Shown here: positions 50,214 through 59,338 of the stretch, piece by piece
Layout: every line of letters starts with the position of its first letter
Numbering within the stretch: the first letter of the stretch is position 1
Assembly: GCF_026241895.1 (NCBI RefSeq)
Contig: NZ_JAPJIV010000012.1
Span: 1 to 64,000 of the forward strand
Source of the DNA: Pseudomonas sp. RIT-562
GTDB taxonomy: Bacteria; Pseudomonadota; Gammaproteobacteria; Pseudomonadales; Pseudomonadaceae
DNA length: 64,000 nt
Reading direction: 5' to 3'
Position numbers and translations under genes: made by a program
The notes under the pieces: model-generated
Databases searched by the model: none
The model's input: only the letters and a program-made list of their open reading frames with translations
Told to the model about the DNA's origin: nothing

Positions 50214-50993
50214 ATGAAGAAGCTAGTGATGTTCGGTGCCCTGGCACTGTCGATGCTGTCCCTGTCCGCCGTGGCGGATGACGCCAAGCCAATCCGCATC
50301 GGTATTGAAGCCGGTTACCCGCCATTCTCGATGAAAACCGCTGACGGTAAACTCACCGGTTTCGACGTGGATATCGGCGACGCACTGTGCGAACAGATGA
50401 AGGTCAAGTGCACCTGGGTCGAGCAGGAATTTGACGGGCTGATCCCGGCATTGAAGGTCAAGAAAATCGACGCCATCCTGTCGTCCATGACCATTACCGA
50501 CGACCGCAAGAAGAACGTCGACTTCACCATCAAGTACTACCACACCCCGGCACGCTTCGTGATGAAGCAGGGCAGCGAGGTCAAGGATCCGCTGACCGAG
50601 CTCAAGGGCAAGAAAGTCGGCGTGCTGCGCGCCAGTACCCATGACCGCTTCGCGACTGAAGTCCTGCAGCCTGCGGGCATCATCCTGGTGCGTTACGCTT
50701 CCCAGCAGGAAGCCAACCTGGACATGGTTTCCGGTCGCCTCGACGCGATGCTGGCCGACTCGGTCAACCTCGACGACGGCTTCCTGAAAACCGACGCCGG
50801 CAAGGGCTTCGCGTTTGTTGGCCCGACCTACGAAGACGCCAAGTACTTCGGCGGCGGCGCAGGTATTGCCGTGCGCAAGGGCGATACCGCTCTGGCGGAG
50901 AAATTCAACACGGCCATTACCGAGATCCGCGCCAACGGCAAGTACAAACAAGTGCAGGACAAGTACTTCGATTTTGACGTTTACGGTCATTAA
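50214..50993 (+). CDS. Periplasmic basic-amino-acid-binding protein (AotJ/HisJ-like), orphan
   Basis: The 259-residue protein has a signal peptide (about 1-21, ending SAVA) and the SBP_bac_3 pattern: [67 protein letters not shown]. This is the lysine/arginine/ornithine (AotJ, ArgT) group. AGGAG lies nine bases before the ATG. No permease or ATPase gene is near: the next gene is AotO-like. The P. aeruginosa aot operon has aotJ, aotO and the permease genes together, so this pair looks like its outer parts without the channel. An ArgR-like site lies upstream. Confidence 0.87.
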   Translation: MKKLVMFGALALSMLSLSAVADDAKPIRIGIEAGYPPFSMKTADGKLTGFDVDIGDALCEQMKVKCTWVEQEFDGLIPALKVKKIDAILSSMTITDDRKKNVDFTIKYYHTPARFVMKQGSEVKDPLTELKGKKVGVLRASTHDRFATEVLQPAGIILVRYASQQEANLDMVSGRLDAMLADSVNLDDGFLKTDAGKGFAFVGPTYEDAKYFGGGAGIAVRKGDTALAEKFNTAITEIRANGKYKQVQDKYFDFDVYGH

Positions 50994-51012
50994 TCAAACC
51001 GTTAAAAAAAAG

Positions 51013-51044
51013 TGGCAACCGTTGACGCGGTTGCCATTTTTTTT
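51013..51044 (+). terminator. Rho-independent terminator after the AotJ-like gene
   Basis: TGGCAACCG (51013-51021), a six-base loop, CGGTTGCCA (51028-51036) and then eight T. A strong terminator, 20 bases after the stop, that would limit read-through into the AotO-like gene. Confidence 0.9.
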
Positions 51045-51058
51045 GCTGACACAGCTAA

Positions 51059-51149
51059 CTGTAGGAGTGAGCCTGCTCGCGATGGCGTTGTTCCATTCAA
51101 TATCAATGTGACTGACACTACGCCATCGCGAGCAGGCTCACTCCTACAG
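51059..51149. repeat. REP pair with perfect 29-bp arms
   Basis: 51059-51087 and 51121-51149 are perfect inverted copies of the GAGTGAGCCTGCTCGCGATGG element, with 33 bases between. The pair lies between the AotJ-like terminator and the AotO-like start, only 20 bases before that ATG, so the promoter of the latter must be within or before the REP. Confidence 0.9.
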
Positions 51150-51168
51150 GGATTATCAGGAGTTCTGC

Positions 51169-52281
51169 ATGCAACGCATCGACCATTCACTGCCCTGGAG
51201 CCACCTGGGCACCGAACGTACCCTGAGTGTTTTTCGTTACGGCGAGGGCACGCGCAAGGTGTATATCCAGGCCAGCCTGCATGCCGATGAATTACCGGGG
51301 ATGCGTACCGCCTGGGAACTGAAGAAACGCCTGGGCGAACTCGAAGCCCTTGGACAGCTGCAAGGCGTGATCGAACTGGTGCCGGTCGCCAACCCGATCG
51401 GCCTCGACCAGCATCTGCAAGGCAGTCATATGGGTCGCTTCGAACTCGGCAGCGGCAAGAACTTCAACCGCTCGTTCGTCGAACTGAGCGCGCCGGTCGG
51501 CCAGTTGATCGGCGATCGGCTGGGGGCTGATGCAGTCGCCAACATCGCCCTGATTCGCCAGGCAATGGCTCAGGTACTCGACGGCTTGCCCGCGCCGATG
51601 TCACAGCTCGAAGCCATGCATCGCCTGCTCCTGCGCCATGCCTGTGATGCCGACATCACCCTCGACCTGCACTGCGACTTCGACGCGGCGATTCATATTT
51701 ACGCCTTGCCGCAACATTGGCCGCAGTGGCAATCCCTCGCGGCTCGATTGCAGGCCGGTGTCGCACTGCTCTGCGAAGATTCCGGTGGCAGCTCGTTCGA
51801 CGAATCCTGCTCTTCGCCCTGGTTACGCCTGGCGCGGGCATTTCCCGAGGCGGCGATTCCACCTGCCAACCTGGCAACCACGCTGGAACTGGGGAGCATG
51901 GGCGACACCCGGATTGATCAGGCACAGGCCAATTGCGCGGCAATCCTGGGCTTTCTCGCCGAACAGGGGCTGATCAAGGGTGATTGGCCAGCGGCGCCGG
52001 ACGCATGCTGCGAAGGCATGCCGTTCGAAGGCACCGAGTACCTGTTTGCGCCTCATCATGGCGTGGTCAGTTTCCTGCGCGAAGCCGGGGAATGGGTGGA
52101 AAAGGGCGACGCCTTGTTCGAAGTCGTGGACCCGTTGAATGATCGGGCAACCACGGTGTGCGCCGGGACCAGCGGAGTGTTGTTTGCCATCGATCGCGGG
52201 CGGTATACCCAGCCGGGGACGTGGCAGGCGAAGGTGGCGGGGCGCGAGCCGATTCGGGTGGGGAAGTTGATCAACGATTAA
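51169..52281 (+). CDS. Succinylglutamate desuccinylase/aspartoacylase-family protein (AotO-like)
   Basis: The 370-residue protein has the zinc-peptidase-like motif ASLHADELPG (H38, E41) and a later TLDLHCD with the third ligand, plus the characteristic SGKNFNRSFVE. The C-terminal part has a lipoyl/barrel-like domain (VSFLREAGEWVEKGDALFEV). It resembles AotO of the P. aeruginosa arginine transport operon, whose own role is unclear, and AstE-like deacylases. It follows the AotJ-like gene on the same strand, but a terminator and REP separate them. Confidence 0.82.
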   Translation: MQRIDHSLPWSHLGTERTLSVFRYGEGTRKVYIQASLHADELPGMRTAWELKKRLGELEALGQLQGVIELVPVANPIGLDQHLQGSHMGRFELGSGKNFNRSFVELSAPVGQLIGDRLGADAVANIALIRQAMAQVLDGLPAPMSQLEAMHRLLLRHACDADITLDLHCDFDAAIHIYALPQHWPQWQSLAARLQAGVALLCEDSGGSSFDESCSSPWLRLARAFPEAAIPPANLATTLELGSMGDTRIDQAQANCAAILGFLAEQGLIKGDWPAAPDACCEGMPFEGTEYLFAPHHGVVSFLREAGEWVEKGDALFEVVDPLNDRATTVCAGTSGVLFAIDRGRYTQPGTWQAKVAGREPIRVGKLIND

Positions 52282-52310
52282 TCGCCAAGTTCTTTCGCGC
52301 CTGCAAGTCC

Positions 52311-52370
52311 GCTTCGCGAGCAGGGGAATGCATTCCAAGTGTAGGAGTGAGCCTGCTCGCGATGGCGTAA
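52311..52370. repeat. REP element
   Basis: TGTAGGAGTGAGCCTGCTCGCGATGGCG at 52340-52367, preceded by a decayed partner (CGCTTCGCGAGCAGGGG, 52311-52327). It sits between the AotO-like gene and the esterase. Confidence 0.75.
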
Positions 52371-52439
52371 TCGGCAGGCCCCACATGCTCGCGGGAGTGT
52401 TAGGCTTCAACCCGATCCTGCACGTGTGAAGGAAGGTTT

Positions 52440-53156
52440 ATGTTGAAGTTTTTCGCTCTGCTGACGCTCCTGGCGTCCAGCGCCGTTCATGCGCAAACCC
52501 CGCTGCAAACCGATCTGCCGCTCAAATACCTGGAGCAGACCCACGCTGATTCGCGCAATCTGCCCCTGGTGATTTTCCTCCATGGTTATGGCAGTAACGA
52601 AGAGGACCTGTTCGGCATCAAGGATGAGTTGCCCGAGCAATACAACTATCTGTCGGTACGTGCACCCATGGTAATGCAAGAGGGCCGTTACCAGTGGTTC
52701 CGTCAAAAAGGCCAGGGCGCCTACGACGGCGAGACCGACGACCTGAAAAATAGCCGCCAGGTGCTGCTGGACTTCATCAACCAGGCCGCCAGCAAATATC
52801 ACACCGCACCCAACAAGGTGTTTCTGGTCGGATTCAGCCAGGGTGCGATCATGTCCTACGAGGTCGCGCTGCGACAGCCCCAGGCGTTGGGGGGCATCGC
52901 CGCGCTGAGCGGACGGATTCTGCCGGTGCTCAGGTCCGAGCTCAAGCCGGATGAAAAACGCCAGCAGCTGGCGATCTTCATCGGCCATGGCACCGCCGAC
53001 AAACGCCTGCCTTACGTCGATGGCACTCAAGCCGACAGCTTTTTGCAGAGCCTGTCACTCAAGCCGCAATTTCATGCCTATCCAGGCCTTGGGCACAGCA
53101 TCAGCGCGGCTGAAATGCAGGACTTGAGCGCCTGGTTGCAACGCCTCAACCCTTGA
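52440..53156 (+). CDS. Secreted carboxylesterase/phospholipase-family alpha/beta hydrolase
   Basis: The 238-residue protein has a signal peptide (about 1-18, ending VHA), the oxyanion block VIFLHGYGSNEEDL, the nucleophile elbow VGFSQG (130-135, Ser133), and a late GHGTADKRLP (acid) and PGLGHSIS (His). It belongs to the small carboxylesterase (PF02230) group, but with a signal peptide, so it is periplasmic or secreted. GAAGGAAGG lies upstream of the ATG. It is convergent with the next gene with almost no gap. Confidence 0.87.
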   Translation: MLKFFALLTLLASSAVHAQTPLQTDLPLKYLEQTHADSRNLPLVIFLHGYGSNEEDLFGIKDELPEQYNYLSVRAPMVMQEGRYQWFRQKGQGAYDGETDDLKNSRQVLLDFINQAASKYHTAPNKVFLVGFSQGAIMSYEVALRQPQALGGIAALSGRILPVLRSELKPDEKRQQLAIFIGHGTADKRLPYVDGTQADSFLQSLSLKPQFHAYPGLGHSISAAEMQDLSAWLQRLNP

Positions 53157-53158
53157 CG

Positions 53159-53728
53159 TTATTTGCCACTGAGCATGCGCTTGATCAGGGTCTCATGGGC
53201 TGCCATGTCGCCGGGACGGGAGATCACCCGGACCACGGCCATGTGGGTGCCAGAGGCCGCCATTAGCGTGGTGTTCAGGGTTTGCCCGCCGCCCTGGGTG
53301 GCCGTGCTGTCGACCTGGCGAACCCCCAGACCGGTGCTTTTGAGGGTCAGGCTTTTCTCGCTGAGTTTGTTGTAGTCGGGGAGGGCCTTACGTTGCGCCG
53401 CGTCAAAATCCGCCGCCGTGCCGTCGAGAAAGGCGCCGTCATTGTCTTTGACCTTGAGACCCTCGGGCAGGCTGTTTTCGGCGGCGATCACCACGGTTTT
53501 GGTGGTTTCGTTGGCGTACATGGTCCCGCTGGCGCCGGAAGTGCTGGCCGGCAACGGCGTAGCAACGAAGCCCTTGGGCAGGGTGAAGATGAACTTGCCG
53601 CCCAGCATCGAAACTTTCTGTGACGACGCGGTACTGCTGGTGGCCTTGGCCGCCTGAGCATTCAGGGCCCCCAGGCTGGCAGCAACGGCCAGCAACAGGA
53701 CAACGGCTTTCTTGCTCAACAATGACAT
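53159..53728 (-). CDS. Exported protein of unknown function (DcrB-like fold possible)
   Basis: The 189-residue protein has a signal peptide (about 1-26, ending AQAA), a Ser/Thr-rich linker and a beta-rich domain starting KFIFTLPKGFVATPLP, with a TKTVVIAAENSLPEG strand pair and a C-terminal HMAVVRVISRPGDM. This pattern resembles the PsbP/DcrB-type fold of small periplasmic proteins, but that is a guess. It lacks Cys. It stands alone. Confidence 0.6.
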   Translation of the reverse strand: MSLLSKKAVVLLLAVAASLGALNAQAAKATSSTASSQKVSMLGGKFIFTLPKGFVATPLPASTSGASGTMYANETTKTVVIAAENSLPEGLKVKDNDGAFLDGTAADFDAAQRKALPDYNKLSEKSLTLKSTGLGVRQVDSTATQGGGQTLNTTLMAASGTHMAVVRVISRPGDMAAHETLIKRMLSGK

Positions 53729-53811
53729 TCGGGATCTCCAGGGATGGGCGCGTTTAAGCCGCGATCATCCCATGCCGCGTGTGAGTCACTCCAGTACCGA
53801 CGCTCGGTTAG

Positions 53812-54597
53812 TCACTCGCTGGAAGCCTGGGCGCGCACGCTGACCGCAGGTTTCGCCAGCAGGCGGCGGGTCACTCCGAGCATCGCTACCGATACCGCCA
53901 CGCCAAGGGCAAAGGCGCTGATGCCCATCCCGGGCAAGGCCAGGGCCAGTACCAGGCAGAAGGCGGCGAACGAATACATCCCGGTCGCCGTGGCTCGCAG
54001 CAATGCCGCAGTGAACGCCGGCCCTCGGGTTTGCTGGGAGAACACCGCCATTACGCTGCCGAGCACCGGGAATACTGCGAGCAGGCCGCTCCAGCGCTCG
54101 CCGACGGTACTGGCCAACAACGTCACCGCCAGGGTCAGCAGGGCGCCGGCGATCATGCGCCACACCAGCTTGTCAGACTTGGGGGCGTTGCCTGACACCA
54201 CCGGTTGCACCGACGGGAACAGATAGGGCGCCGCCAGCAGCGCACTGGCTGCGGCGATTGCCGATAACCACAGGGAAGCGGGGAGCAACGACAACACCAC
54301 CGCCGACACGGTCCACACCGCCAACGAAATACTCAGTGCCACCGGCCAGCTGCTGCGCTGCGCCACCTGGGCATAGGTGACGCAAAAGGCAATCATCGCG
54401 AACATGGCGGACAGCGCCGCAGTGGCCGAGCGGGCGGCGAATGCTTCGCCTTGTTCGATGGCGAGGAAGAACAGGATCGGCCCCACCACCACTGGCAGCC
54501 CGGACAGCCACCCGGCTACGCTGGGCCCCCAGCGTTTACCCGCCAGGGAGATGAGTAGCAGAAATCCGGGAATGACCAGCAGTTTGAGCAGTAGCAC
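53812..54597 (-). CDS. Integral membrane protein of unknown function
   Basis: The 261-residue protein has about eight membrane helices, arranged as two similar groups with a GP-VAGWLSGLPVVVGPILFFLA motif in the first and ERWSGLLAVFPVLGSVMAVF in the second, which suggests an internal duplication. This is a known small conserved family of Proteobacteria without assigned function. The short C-terminus is cytoplasmic. It is divergent from the chalcone isomerase-like gene. Confidence 0.65.
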   Translation of the reverse strand: MLLLKLLVIPGFLLLISLAGKRWGPSVAGWLSGLPVVVGPILFFLAIEQGEAFAARSATAALSAMFAMIAFCVTYAQVAQRSSWPVALSISLAVWTVSAVVLSLLPASLWLSAIAAASALLAAPYLFPSVQPVVSGNAPKSDKLVWRMIAGALLTLAVTLLASTVGERWSGLLAVFPVLGSVMAVFSQQTRGPAFTAALLRATATGMYSFAAFCLVLALALPGMGISAFALGVAVSVAMLGVTRRLLAKPAVSVRAQASSE

Positions 54598-54752
54598 GCA
54601 CGCGTCTCCGTCCTGTGTGAGATTGCCACGTTAGCATGCACCGGATGGATTGCTGCAGAGTTTCACGTTTTTTGTATACAAAATACAAAGCTTGTACAGC
54701 CATGGTTTCGGTGTATAAGTTTTCTTCATCCTCTGCTGTGGACCGAGCCCTC

Positions 54753-55289
54753 ATGTCCCCAATCCGATCAACCCTGCGCAATGGCCTCTGGGTGTTGGCC
54801 CTGTTGGCCAGCCAGGCGCTGGCCAATTGGCAGGAATCGTTGCCTGGCGCACGAATCATTGGCGCCGGTGAGTTTCGCTGGTTTGGTTTTGATGTGTACA
54901 ACGCCCGCTTGTGGAGCGCGGCTCGGCCATTGGTGAGCGACCAGCCCTTTGCCCTTGAGCTGATTTACCAGCGCAGCATTTCCCGGGACGACCTGGTGCA
55001 GGCCAGCGTCGATGAGATCAAGCGTCTGTCTGGCGAGTCGGTGAGTGCCGGCCAGTTGGCGCAGTGGCAGGGGCAGATGCAGCAGGCATTCGTCGATGTG
55101 CAGGCCGGGACGCGCATTACCGGGTTGTATCTGCCGGGGCAGGGCGCACGGTTTTATGTCGGGCAGCGGTTGCAGCATGAGGTGAACGACCCGGAGTTTG
55201 CGCGAGCGTTTTTTGCGATCTGGCTGGATCCGCGAACGCGTAATCCGCAGTTGCGCGAGCAATTGATGGGGTTGGCCACATCCCCGTGA
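54753..55289 (+). CDS. Chalcone-isomerase-like periplasmic protein
   Basis: The start MSPIRSTLRNGLWVLALLAS gives 178 residues with a signal peptide ending near LANWQ; the open frame extends back to 54636 but has no signal in that part. The mature part fits the chalcone-isomerase-like family (PF16036): GAGEFRWFGFDVYNARLW, ALELIYQRSISRDDLVQAS and TGLYLPGQGARFYV. These bacterial proteins are not known to act on flavonoids. It is convergent with atoB. Confidence 0.82.
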   Translation: MSPIRSTLRNGLWVLALLASQALANWQESLPGARIIGAGEFRWFGFDVYNARLWSAARPLVSDQPFALELIYQRSISRDDLVQASVDEIKRLSGESVSAGQLAQWQGQMQQAFVDVQAGTRITGLYLPGQGARFYVGQRLQHEVNDPEFARAFFAIWLDPRTRNPQLREQLMGLATSP

Positions 55290-55313
55290 CGGGGAGCGGT
55301 TTACCGATATGGA

Positions 55314-55341
55314 ACCCGGCGCGACAGTTGTCACGCCGGGT
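55314..55341. terminator. Stem-loop between converging genes
   Basis: ACCCGGCG-C-GACA (55314-55326) pairs with TGTC-A-CGCCGGGT (55329-55341), with one internal mismatch. It lies between the stop of the chalcone-isomerase-like gene and the stop of atoB. No T-run follows, so bidirectional termination is only likely. Confidence 0.5.
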
Positions 55342-55395
55342 GTGTTGCCAGGCTGCGCGGTTCTTCGTGGGTCCCCGCGCCGCCTGTTGAACGCT

Positions 55396-56577
55396 TTACG
55401 CCCGCTCGATCGCCAGCGCCACGCCCTGGCCGCCACCGATGCACAGGGTGGCGAGGCCTTTCTTGGCATCGCGCTTGATCATTTCATGCAACAAGGTCAC
55501 CAGCACCCGGCAGCCCGATGCGCCGATCGGGTGGCCGAGGGCAATGGCGCCGCCGTTGACGTTGACCTTTTTCAAGTCCCATTGCAGTTCCTTGGCCACC
55601 GCCAGGGATTGAGCGGCGAAGGCTTCGTTGGCTTCAATCAGCTCAAGCTGGTCGATTGACCAGCCGGCCTTGTCCAGGCAGCGGCGAGTGGCCGAGACCG
55701 GGCCGATGCCCATGATCGCCGGGTCCACGCCCGCATTGGCATAGGCGGCAATTTTAGCCAGCACCGGCAGCCCCAGGGCCTTGGCTTTTGCTGCGCTCAT
55801 GAGGATCACGGCAGCAGCGCCATCGTTCAGCGACGAAGCGTTACCCGCCGTCACCGAACCGTCTTTTTTAAACGCCGGGCGCAGTTTGCCCAGGGCTGCG
55901 GCACTGGTGTCGGCCCGCGGCTGTTCGTCGGTGACGAACGACAGCGGTTCACCCTTGCGCTGGGGAATCAGGATCGGCGTGATTTCATCGACGAACCGTC
56001 CGCCTTCGATGGCGGCCGAGGCTTTCTGTTGCGAAGCAGCGGCGAAGGCGTCCTGCTGTTCGCGGCTCAGGTTGTATTTCTCCGCCAGGTTTTCGGCGGT
56101 GATGCCCATGTGGTAATCGTTGAACGCATCCCACAGGCCGTCGCTGATCATGGTGTCGACGATTTGCGCATGCCCCATGCGCAGGCCGGTGCGGGCGCCG
56201 GGCATGACATAGTTGGACAGGCTCATGTTTTCCTGGCCGCCGGCGATGATCACCTCGGCGTCGCCGCAGCGAATCGCCTGGGTCGCCAGGTGCAGGGCCT
56301 TGAGGCCGGAGCCGCAGACCTTGTTCAGGGTCATGGCCGGCACTGTGAAGGGCAGGCCGGCCTTGATCGCCGACTGGCGCGCAGGGTTCTGCCCGGCGCC
56401 GGCGGTCAGCACCTGGCCCATGATCACTTCATCCACCTGTGCCGGGTCCAGCCCGGTTTGCGCCAGCAACTGACGGATCACAGCGGCGCCCAGGTCCACG
56501 GCGGACACACTGGCCAACGCACCCTGGAAACTGCCAATGGCAGTACGGGTGGCGGCAACAATTACGACGTCTTGCAT
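55396..56577 (-). CDS. atoB: Acetyl-CoA C-acetyltransferase (thiolase)
   Basis: The start [17 protein letters not shown] at 56577 gives 393 residues. It has the thiolase active sites: Cys in [12 protein letters not shown], the [19 protein letters not shown] block with His and the second Cys, and [10 protein letters not shown]. It condenses or cleaves acetoacetyl-CoA and acetyl-CoA. It is the last of three genes with the CoA-transferase subunits, 11 bases after the B subunit gene. P. aeruginosa has the same order (PA1999-PA2001). Confidence 0.93.
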   Translation of the reverse strand: MQDVVIVAATRTAIGSFQGALASVSAVDLGAAVIRQLLAQTGLDPAQVDEVIMGQVLTAGAGQNPARQSAIKAGLPFTVPAMTLNKVCGSGLKALHLATQAIRCGDAEVIIAGGQENMSLSNYVMPGARTGLRMGHAQIVDTMISDGLWDAFNDYHMGITAENLAEKYNLSREQQDAFAAASQQKASAAIEGGRFVDEITPILIPQRKGEPLSFVTDEQPRADTSAAALGKLRPAFKKDGSVTAGNASSLNDGAAAVILMSAAKAKALGLPVLAKIAAYANAGVDPAIMGIGPVSATRRCLDKAGWSIDQLELIEANEAFAAQSLAVAKELQWDLKKVNVNGGAIALGHPIGASGCRVLVTLLHEMIKRDAKKGLATLCIGGGQGVALAIERA

Positions 56578-56588
56578 GGAATTATTCC

Positions 56589-57254
56589 TCACTGCGCAGC
56601 GAACTGCATTTCCGGAACGTGATCAGGCACGATCAATTTACCCGCGGTCTTGGCGACGATTTCCTCGACGCTGACCCCTGGTGCACGCTCCTTGAGAATG
56701 AACGCGCCGTTGTCGATTTCAAGATAAGCCAGGTCGGTCAGCACGCGCTTGATGCAACCGGCGCCGGTCAGCGGCAGGCTGCATTTTGCCAGGAGCTTGG
56801 ACTCACCGTCCTTCGAGGCGTGGGTCATGATGACGATGATGTTGTCCGCGCCGGCCACCAGGTCCATGGCGCCGCCCATGCCCTTGACCAGCTTGCCGGG
56901 GATCATCCACGAGGCGATGTTGCCTTGTACGTCCACCTCGAAAGCGCCCAGCACAGTCAGGTCGACATGGCCGCCGCGAATCATCGCGAAGGACTCGGCC
57001 GAGGAAAAAATCGATGCGCCGATGCGTGCCGTGACGGTTTGTTTGCCGGCGTTGATCATGTCGGCATCGATGGTGTCTTCAGTCGGGAACGGGCCCATGC
57101 CGAGCAGGCCGTTTTCCGACTGCAGCATGACTTCCATGCCTTCTGGAATGTAGTTGGCGACCAGGGTCGGAATACCGATGCCGAGGTTGACGTAGAAGCC
57201 GTCCTGCATTTCGCGGGCGACGCGTTGAGCCATTTGTTCGCGGGAAAGTGCCAT
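56589..57254 (-). CDS. dhcB: 3-oxoacid CoA-transferase subunit B (DhcB-type)
   Basis: The start [19 protein letters not shown] at 57254 gives 221 residues; the longer frame is read out of phase through the dhcA end. It has the subunit B active-site Glu in [12 protein letters not shown] and the glycine-rich [18 protein letters not shown] block. With subunit A it transfers CoA to a 3-oxoacid. In P. aeruginosa the orthologous pair handles 3-dehydrocarnitine. It lies 37 bases after subunit A. Confidence 0.9.
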   Translation of the reverse strand: MALSREQMAQRVAREMQDGFYVNLGIGIPTLVANYIPEGMEVMLQSENGLLGMGPFPTEDTIDADMINAGKQTVTARIGASIFSSAESFAMIRGGHVDLTVLGAFEVDVQGNIASWMIPGKLVKGMGGAMDLVAGADNIIVIMTHASKDGESKLLAKCSLPLTGAGCIKRVLTDLAYLEIDNGAFILKERAPGVSVEEIVAKTAGKLIVPDHVPEMQFAAQ

Positions 57255-57291
57255 TGTTGTTATTCCTTCAATTCGGGCCGGGGGCAGGTGA

Positions 57292-57990
57292 TCACTTACG
57301 CACGGTGCGCTGTTCGATGCGCTTCTCGAACGTGCCGCAAATGACCCGGTCGACGTAGATGCCAGGGGTGTGGATCTGCGCCGGGTCCAGCTCGCCGGGC
57401 TCGACGATTTCCTCGACTTCAACCACGGTGATCTTGCCGGCGGTGGCCGCCAGCGGGTTGAAGTTCTGGGCGGTGTGGCGATAGATGACGTTACCGAAAT
57501 GGTCGGCTTTCCAGCCTTTGACGATGGCGAAGTCACCGGTGATGGATTCTTCCATCAGGTACTGGCGACCGTGGAATTCGCGCACTTCCTTGCCTTCGGC
57601 CACCGGGGTGCCGACACCGGTTGCAGTGAAGAACGCTGGAATGCCGGCGCCGCCCGCGCGCATTTTCTCCGCGAGGGTGCCTTGGGGTGTCAGGACGACT
57701 TCGATCTCGCCTTTGAGCAGCTGGTCTTCGAACAGTTTGTTCTCGCCGACATACGAGGCCACCACTTTGCTGATCTGCCGGTCTTCCAGCAGGACGCCGA
57801 GGCCAAAACCATCAACTCCGCAGTTGTTGGAAACCACGGTGAGGTCGCGTGTGCCTTTGCGCTTGATCTCGGCGATCAGGTTTTCCGGGATCCCGCACAG
57901 TCCAAAGCCGCCGGCGATCACGGTCATGCCATCTTCCAGACCTGCCAGAGCTTCCTCGTAGGAACTCACGCGCTTGTCGAAACCTGCCAT
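57292..57990 (-). CDS. dhcA: 3-oxoacid CoA-transferase subunit A (DhcA-type)
   Basis: The start [20 protein letters not shown] has AGAGG at the right distance; the GTG two codons before is less likely. The 232-residue protein has the subunit A block [19 protein letters not shown] and the CoA-site [15 protein letters not shown], with [14 protein letters not shown]. It matches DhcA of P. aeruginosa closely as I recall it. It is the first gene of the dhcA-dhcB-atoB operon, divergent from the LysR regulator gene. Confidence 0.9.
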   Translation of the reverse strand: MAGFDKRVSSYEEALAGLEDGMTVIAGGFGLCGIPENLIAEIKRKGTRDLTVVSNNCGVDGFGLGVLLEDRQISKVVASYVGENKLFEDQLLKGEIEVVLTPQGTLAEKMRAGGAGIPAFFTATGVGTPVAEGKEVREFHGRQYLMEESITGDFAIVKGWKADHFGNVIYRHTAQNFNPLAATAGKITVVEVEEIVEPGELDPAQIHTPGIYVDRVICGTFEKRIEQRTVRK

Positions 57991-58140
57991 ATGCACCTCT
58001 TTTATTCTTAATGGGCGGCTGGCTAGCCGAATGACTCAAGTGTCTCGCCGGAGGATTGATTTGTTAAGTTGATTTTTATGGCGCATTGATAGATAAATCT
58101 CACTAATTGAGGTATCACCCTTTCTCATATCACCCTGCAC

Positions 58141-58208
58141 TGTGGGAGCAAAGCTTGCTCGCGATAGCAATCCCAGGCACGCCATCGCCGCCAGGATTTG
58201 CTCCCACA
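58141..58208. repeat. REP-like palindrome in the dhcA-dhcR intergenic region
   Basis: TGTGGGAGCAAA (58141-58152) and TTTGCTCCCACA (58197-58208) are perfect inverted arms around CGCGATAGC-type centre sequence. This is a further REP family (GGGAGCAAAGCTTGCTCGCG). It lies between two divergent starts, only 46 bases before the regulator gene, an unusual place for a REP because it must overlap or flank promoters. Confidence 0.8.
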
Positions 58209-58254
58209 AGCTTGCAGCTCAAAGCCTGTGGCTTCCACCCGGAGCATTGCGACC

Positions 58255-59172
58255 ATGACTGTCAAACAGATCCGCGCCTTTCTCGCCGTCGCCCAGAGCC
58301 TGAGTTTTGCCGTGGCCTGCGAACGCCTGCACCTGTCGCAGTCGGCATTGAGCCTGACCATCAAGGCGCTGGAAGAGGGTCTGGGCGGGCGCCTGTTCAC
58401 GCGCAACACCCGCAACGTCGCCCTGACCGCAGAGGGGGAGGCCTTGGTGCCCCTGGCGCGGCGCCTCATTGCCGACTGGGACAACGCCGAGGACGAGTTG
58501 CGCCAGCGTTTCACCCTGCAGCGCGGGCGAGTCACGCTGGCGGCGATGCCCTCGTTTGCCGGTAACCTGCTGCCGCCCATCCTCAAGACGTTCCGCGCGC
58601 GTTACCCCAAGGTCAACGTCACCGTGAATGACGTGATCAACGAGCAGGTCCTGGAGATGGTGCGCGACCGCCAGGTCGAGTTGGGCGTGGCGTTCGAGCC
58701 GACCACCAGTTCGTCATTGGCCTTCACGCCGTTGTACATGGATCGATTCATCGCAGTGGTGCCCCTCGATTCACCGCTGGCCCAGCTCGACGATATCGCC
58801 TGGCAGACATTGCTGCAGCAACCGTTCATTACCTTGCAGCGCCCGTCCACGGTGCGGGTGATGCTCGAAGAGCATCTGCAGGCCCGTGGCATGAAATTGC
58901 CGGTGGAGTTTGAAAGCCATCAGCTGGCGACCGTCGGGCGTATGGTTGCCAGTGGGCTGGGGGTGAGCGCGGTGCCAGCGTTGTGCGCCGGGCAGATGCG
59001 AGAATTGGGCGCGCATTGCCTGACCCTGCATGACCCGGTGATTGAGCGGGCAATCGGGGTGCTGACCAAGCCCGGGGTGGAGTTGTCGGCGGCGGCGCAG
59101 GCGTTGTTTGATGTGCTGCGCGAGGAAAACCTGGCCCAGCGAATATCAGGGCCTAAGCACCAACCCTTGTAG
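58255..59172 (+). CDS. dhcR: LysR-type regulator of the dhc operon (DhcR-like)
   Basis: The start MTVKQIRAFLAVAQSLSFAV gives 305 residues. The winged helix-turn-helix (1-60) with LHLSQSALSLTIKALEEGLG is followed by the LysR substrate-binding domain (about 90-295, VTLAAMPSFAGNLLPPIL start). It is divergent from dhcA, as in the P. aeruginosa PA1998-PA2001 arrangement, so it is the probable activator of that operon in response to a carnitine breakdown product. This is inferred from position. Confidence 0.88.
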   Translation: MTVKQIRAFLAVAQSLSFAVACERLHLSQSALSLTIKALEEGLGGRLFTRNTRNVALTAEGEALVPLARRLIADWDNAEDELRQRFTLQRGRVTLAAMPSFAGNLLPPILKTFRARYPKVNVTVNDVINEQVLEMVRDRQVELGVAFEPTTSSSLAFTPLYMDRFIAVVPLDSPLAQLDDIAWQTLLQQPFITLQRPSTVRVMLEEHLQARGMKLPVEFESHQLATVGRMVASGLGVSAVPALCAGQMRELGAHCLTLHDPVIERAIGVLTKPGVELSAAAQALFDVLREENLAQRISGPKHQPL

Positions 59173-59328
59173 GAGCGAGCCTGCTCGCGATGGCGGAGTG
59201 TCAGGCGAAGAAGAGGCCAAACGTGCCGGCCCCTACGGACCGGGTTCGCCACAAACCCGTAGGAGCCCGGCTTGCCGGCGATAGCGATCTTGCCGGCCCC
59301 ATCGCTGGCAAGCCAGGCTCCTACAGGG
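59168..59328. repeat. Two REP elements of different families
   Basis: A single TGTAGGAGCGAGCCTGCTCG element lies at 59169-59195, right after the dhcR stop. A GGCTTGCCGGCGAT family pair lies at 59259-59326, with its inverted arm ending 13 bases before the sirtuin stop. They separate the converging dhcR and sirtuin genes. Confidence 0.85.
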
Positions 59329-59338
59329 ATTGCGTTGC

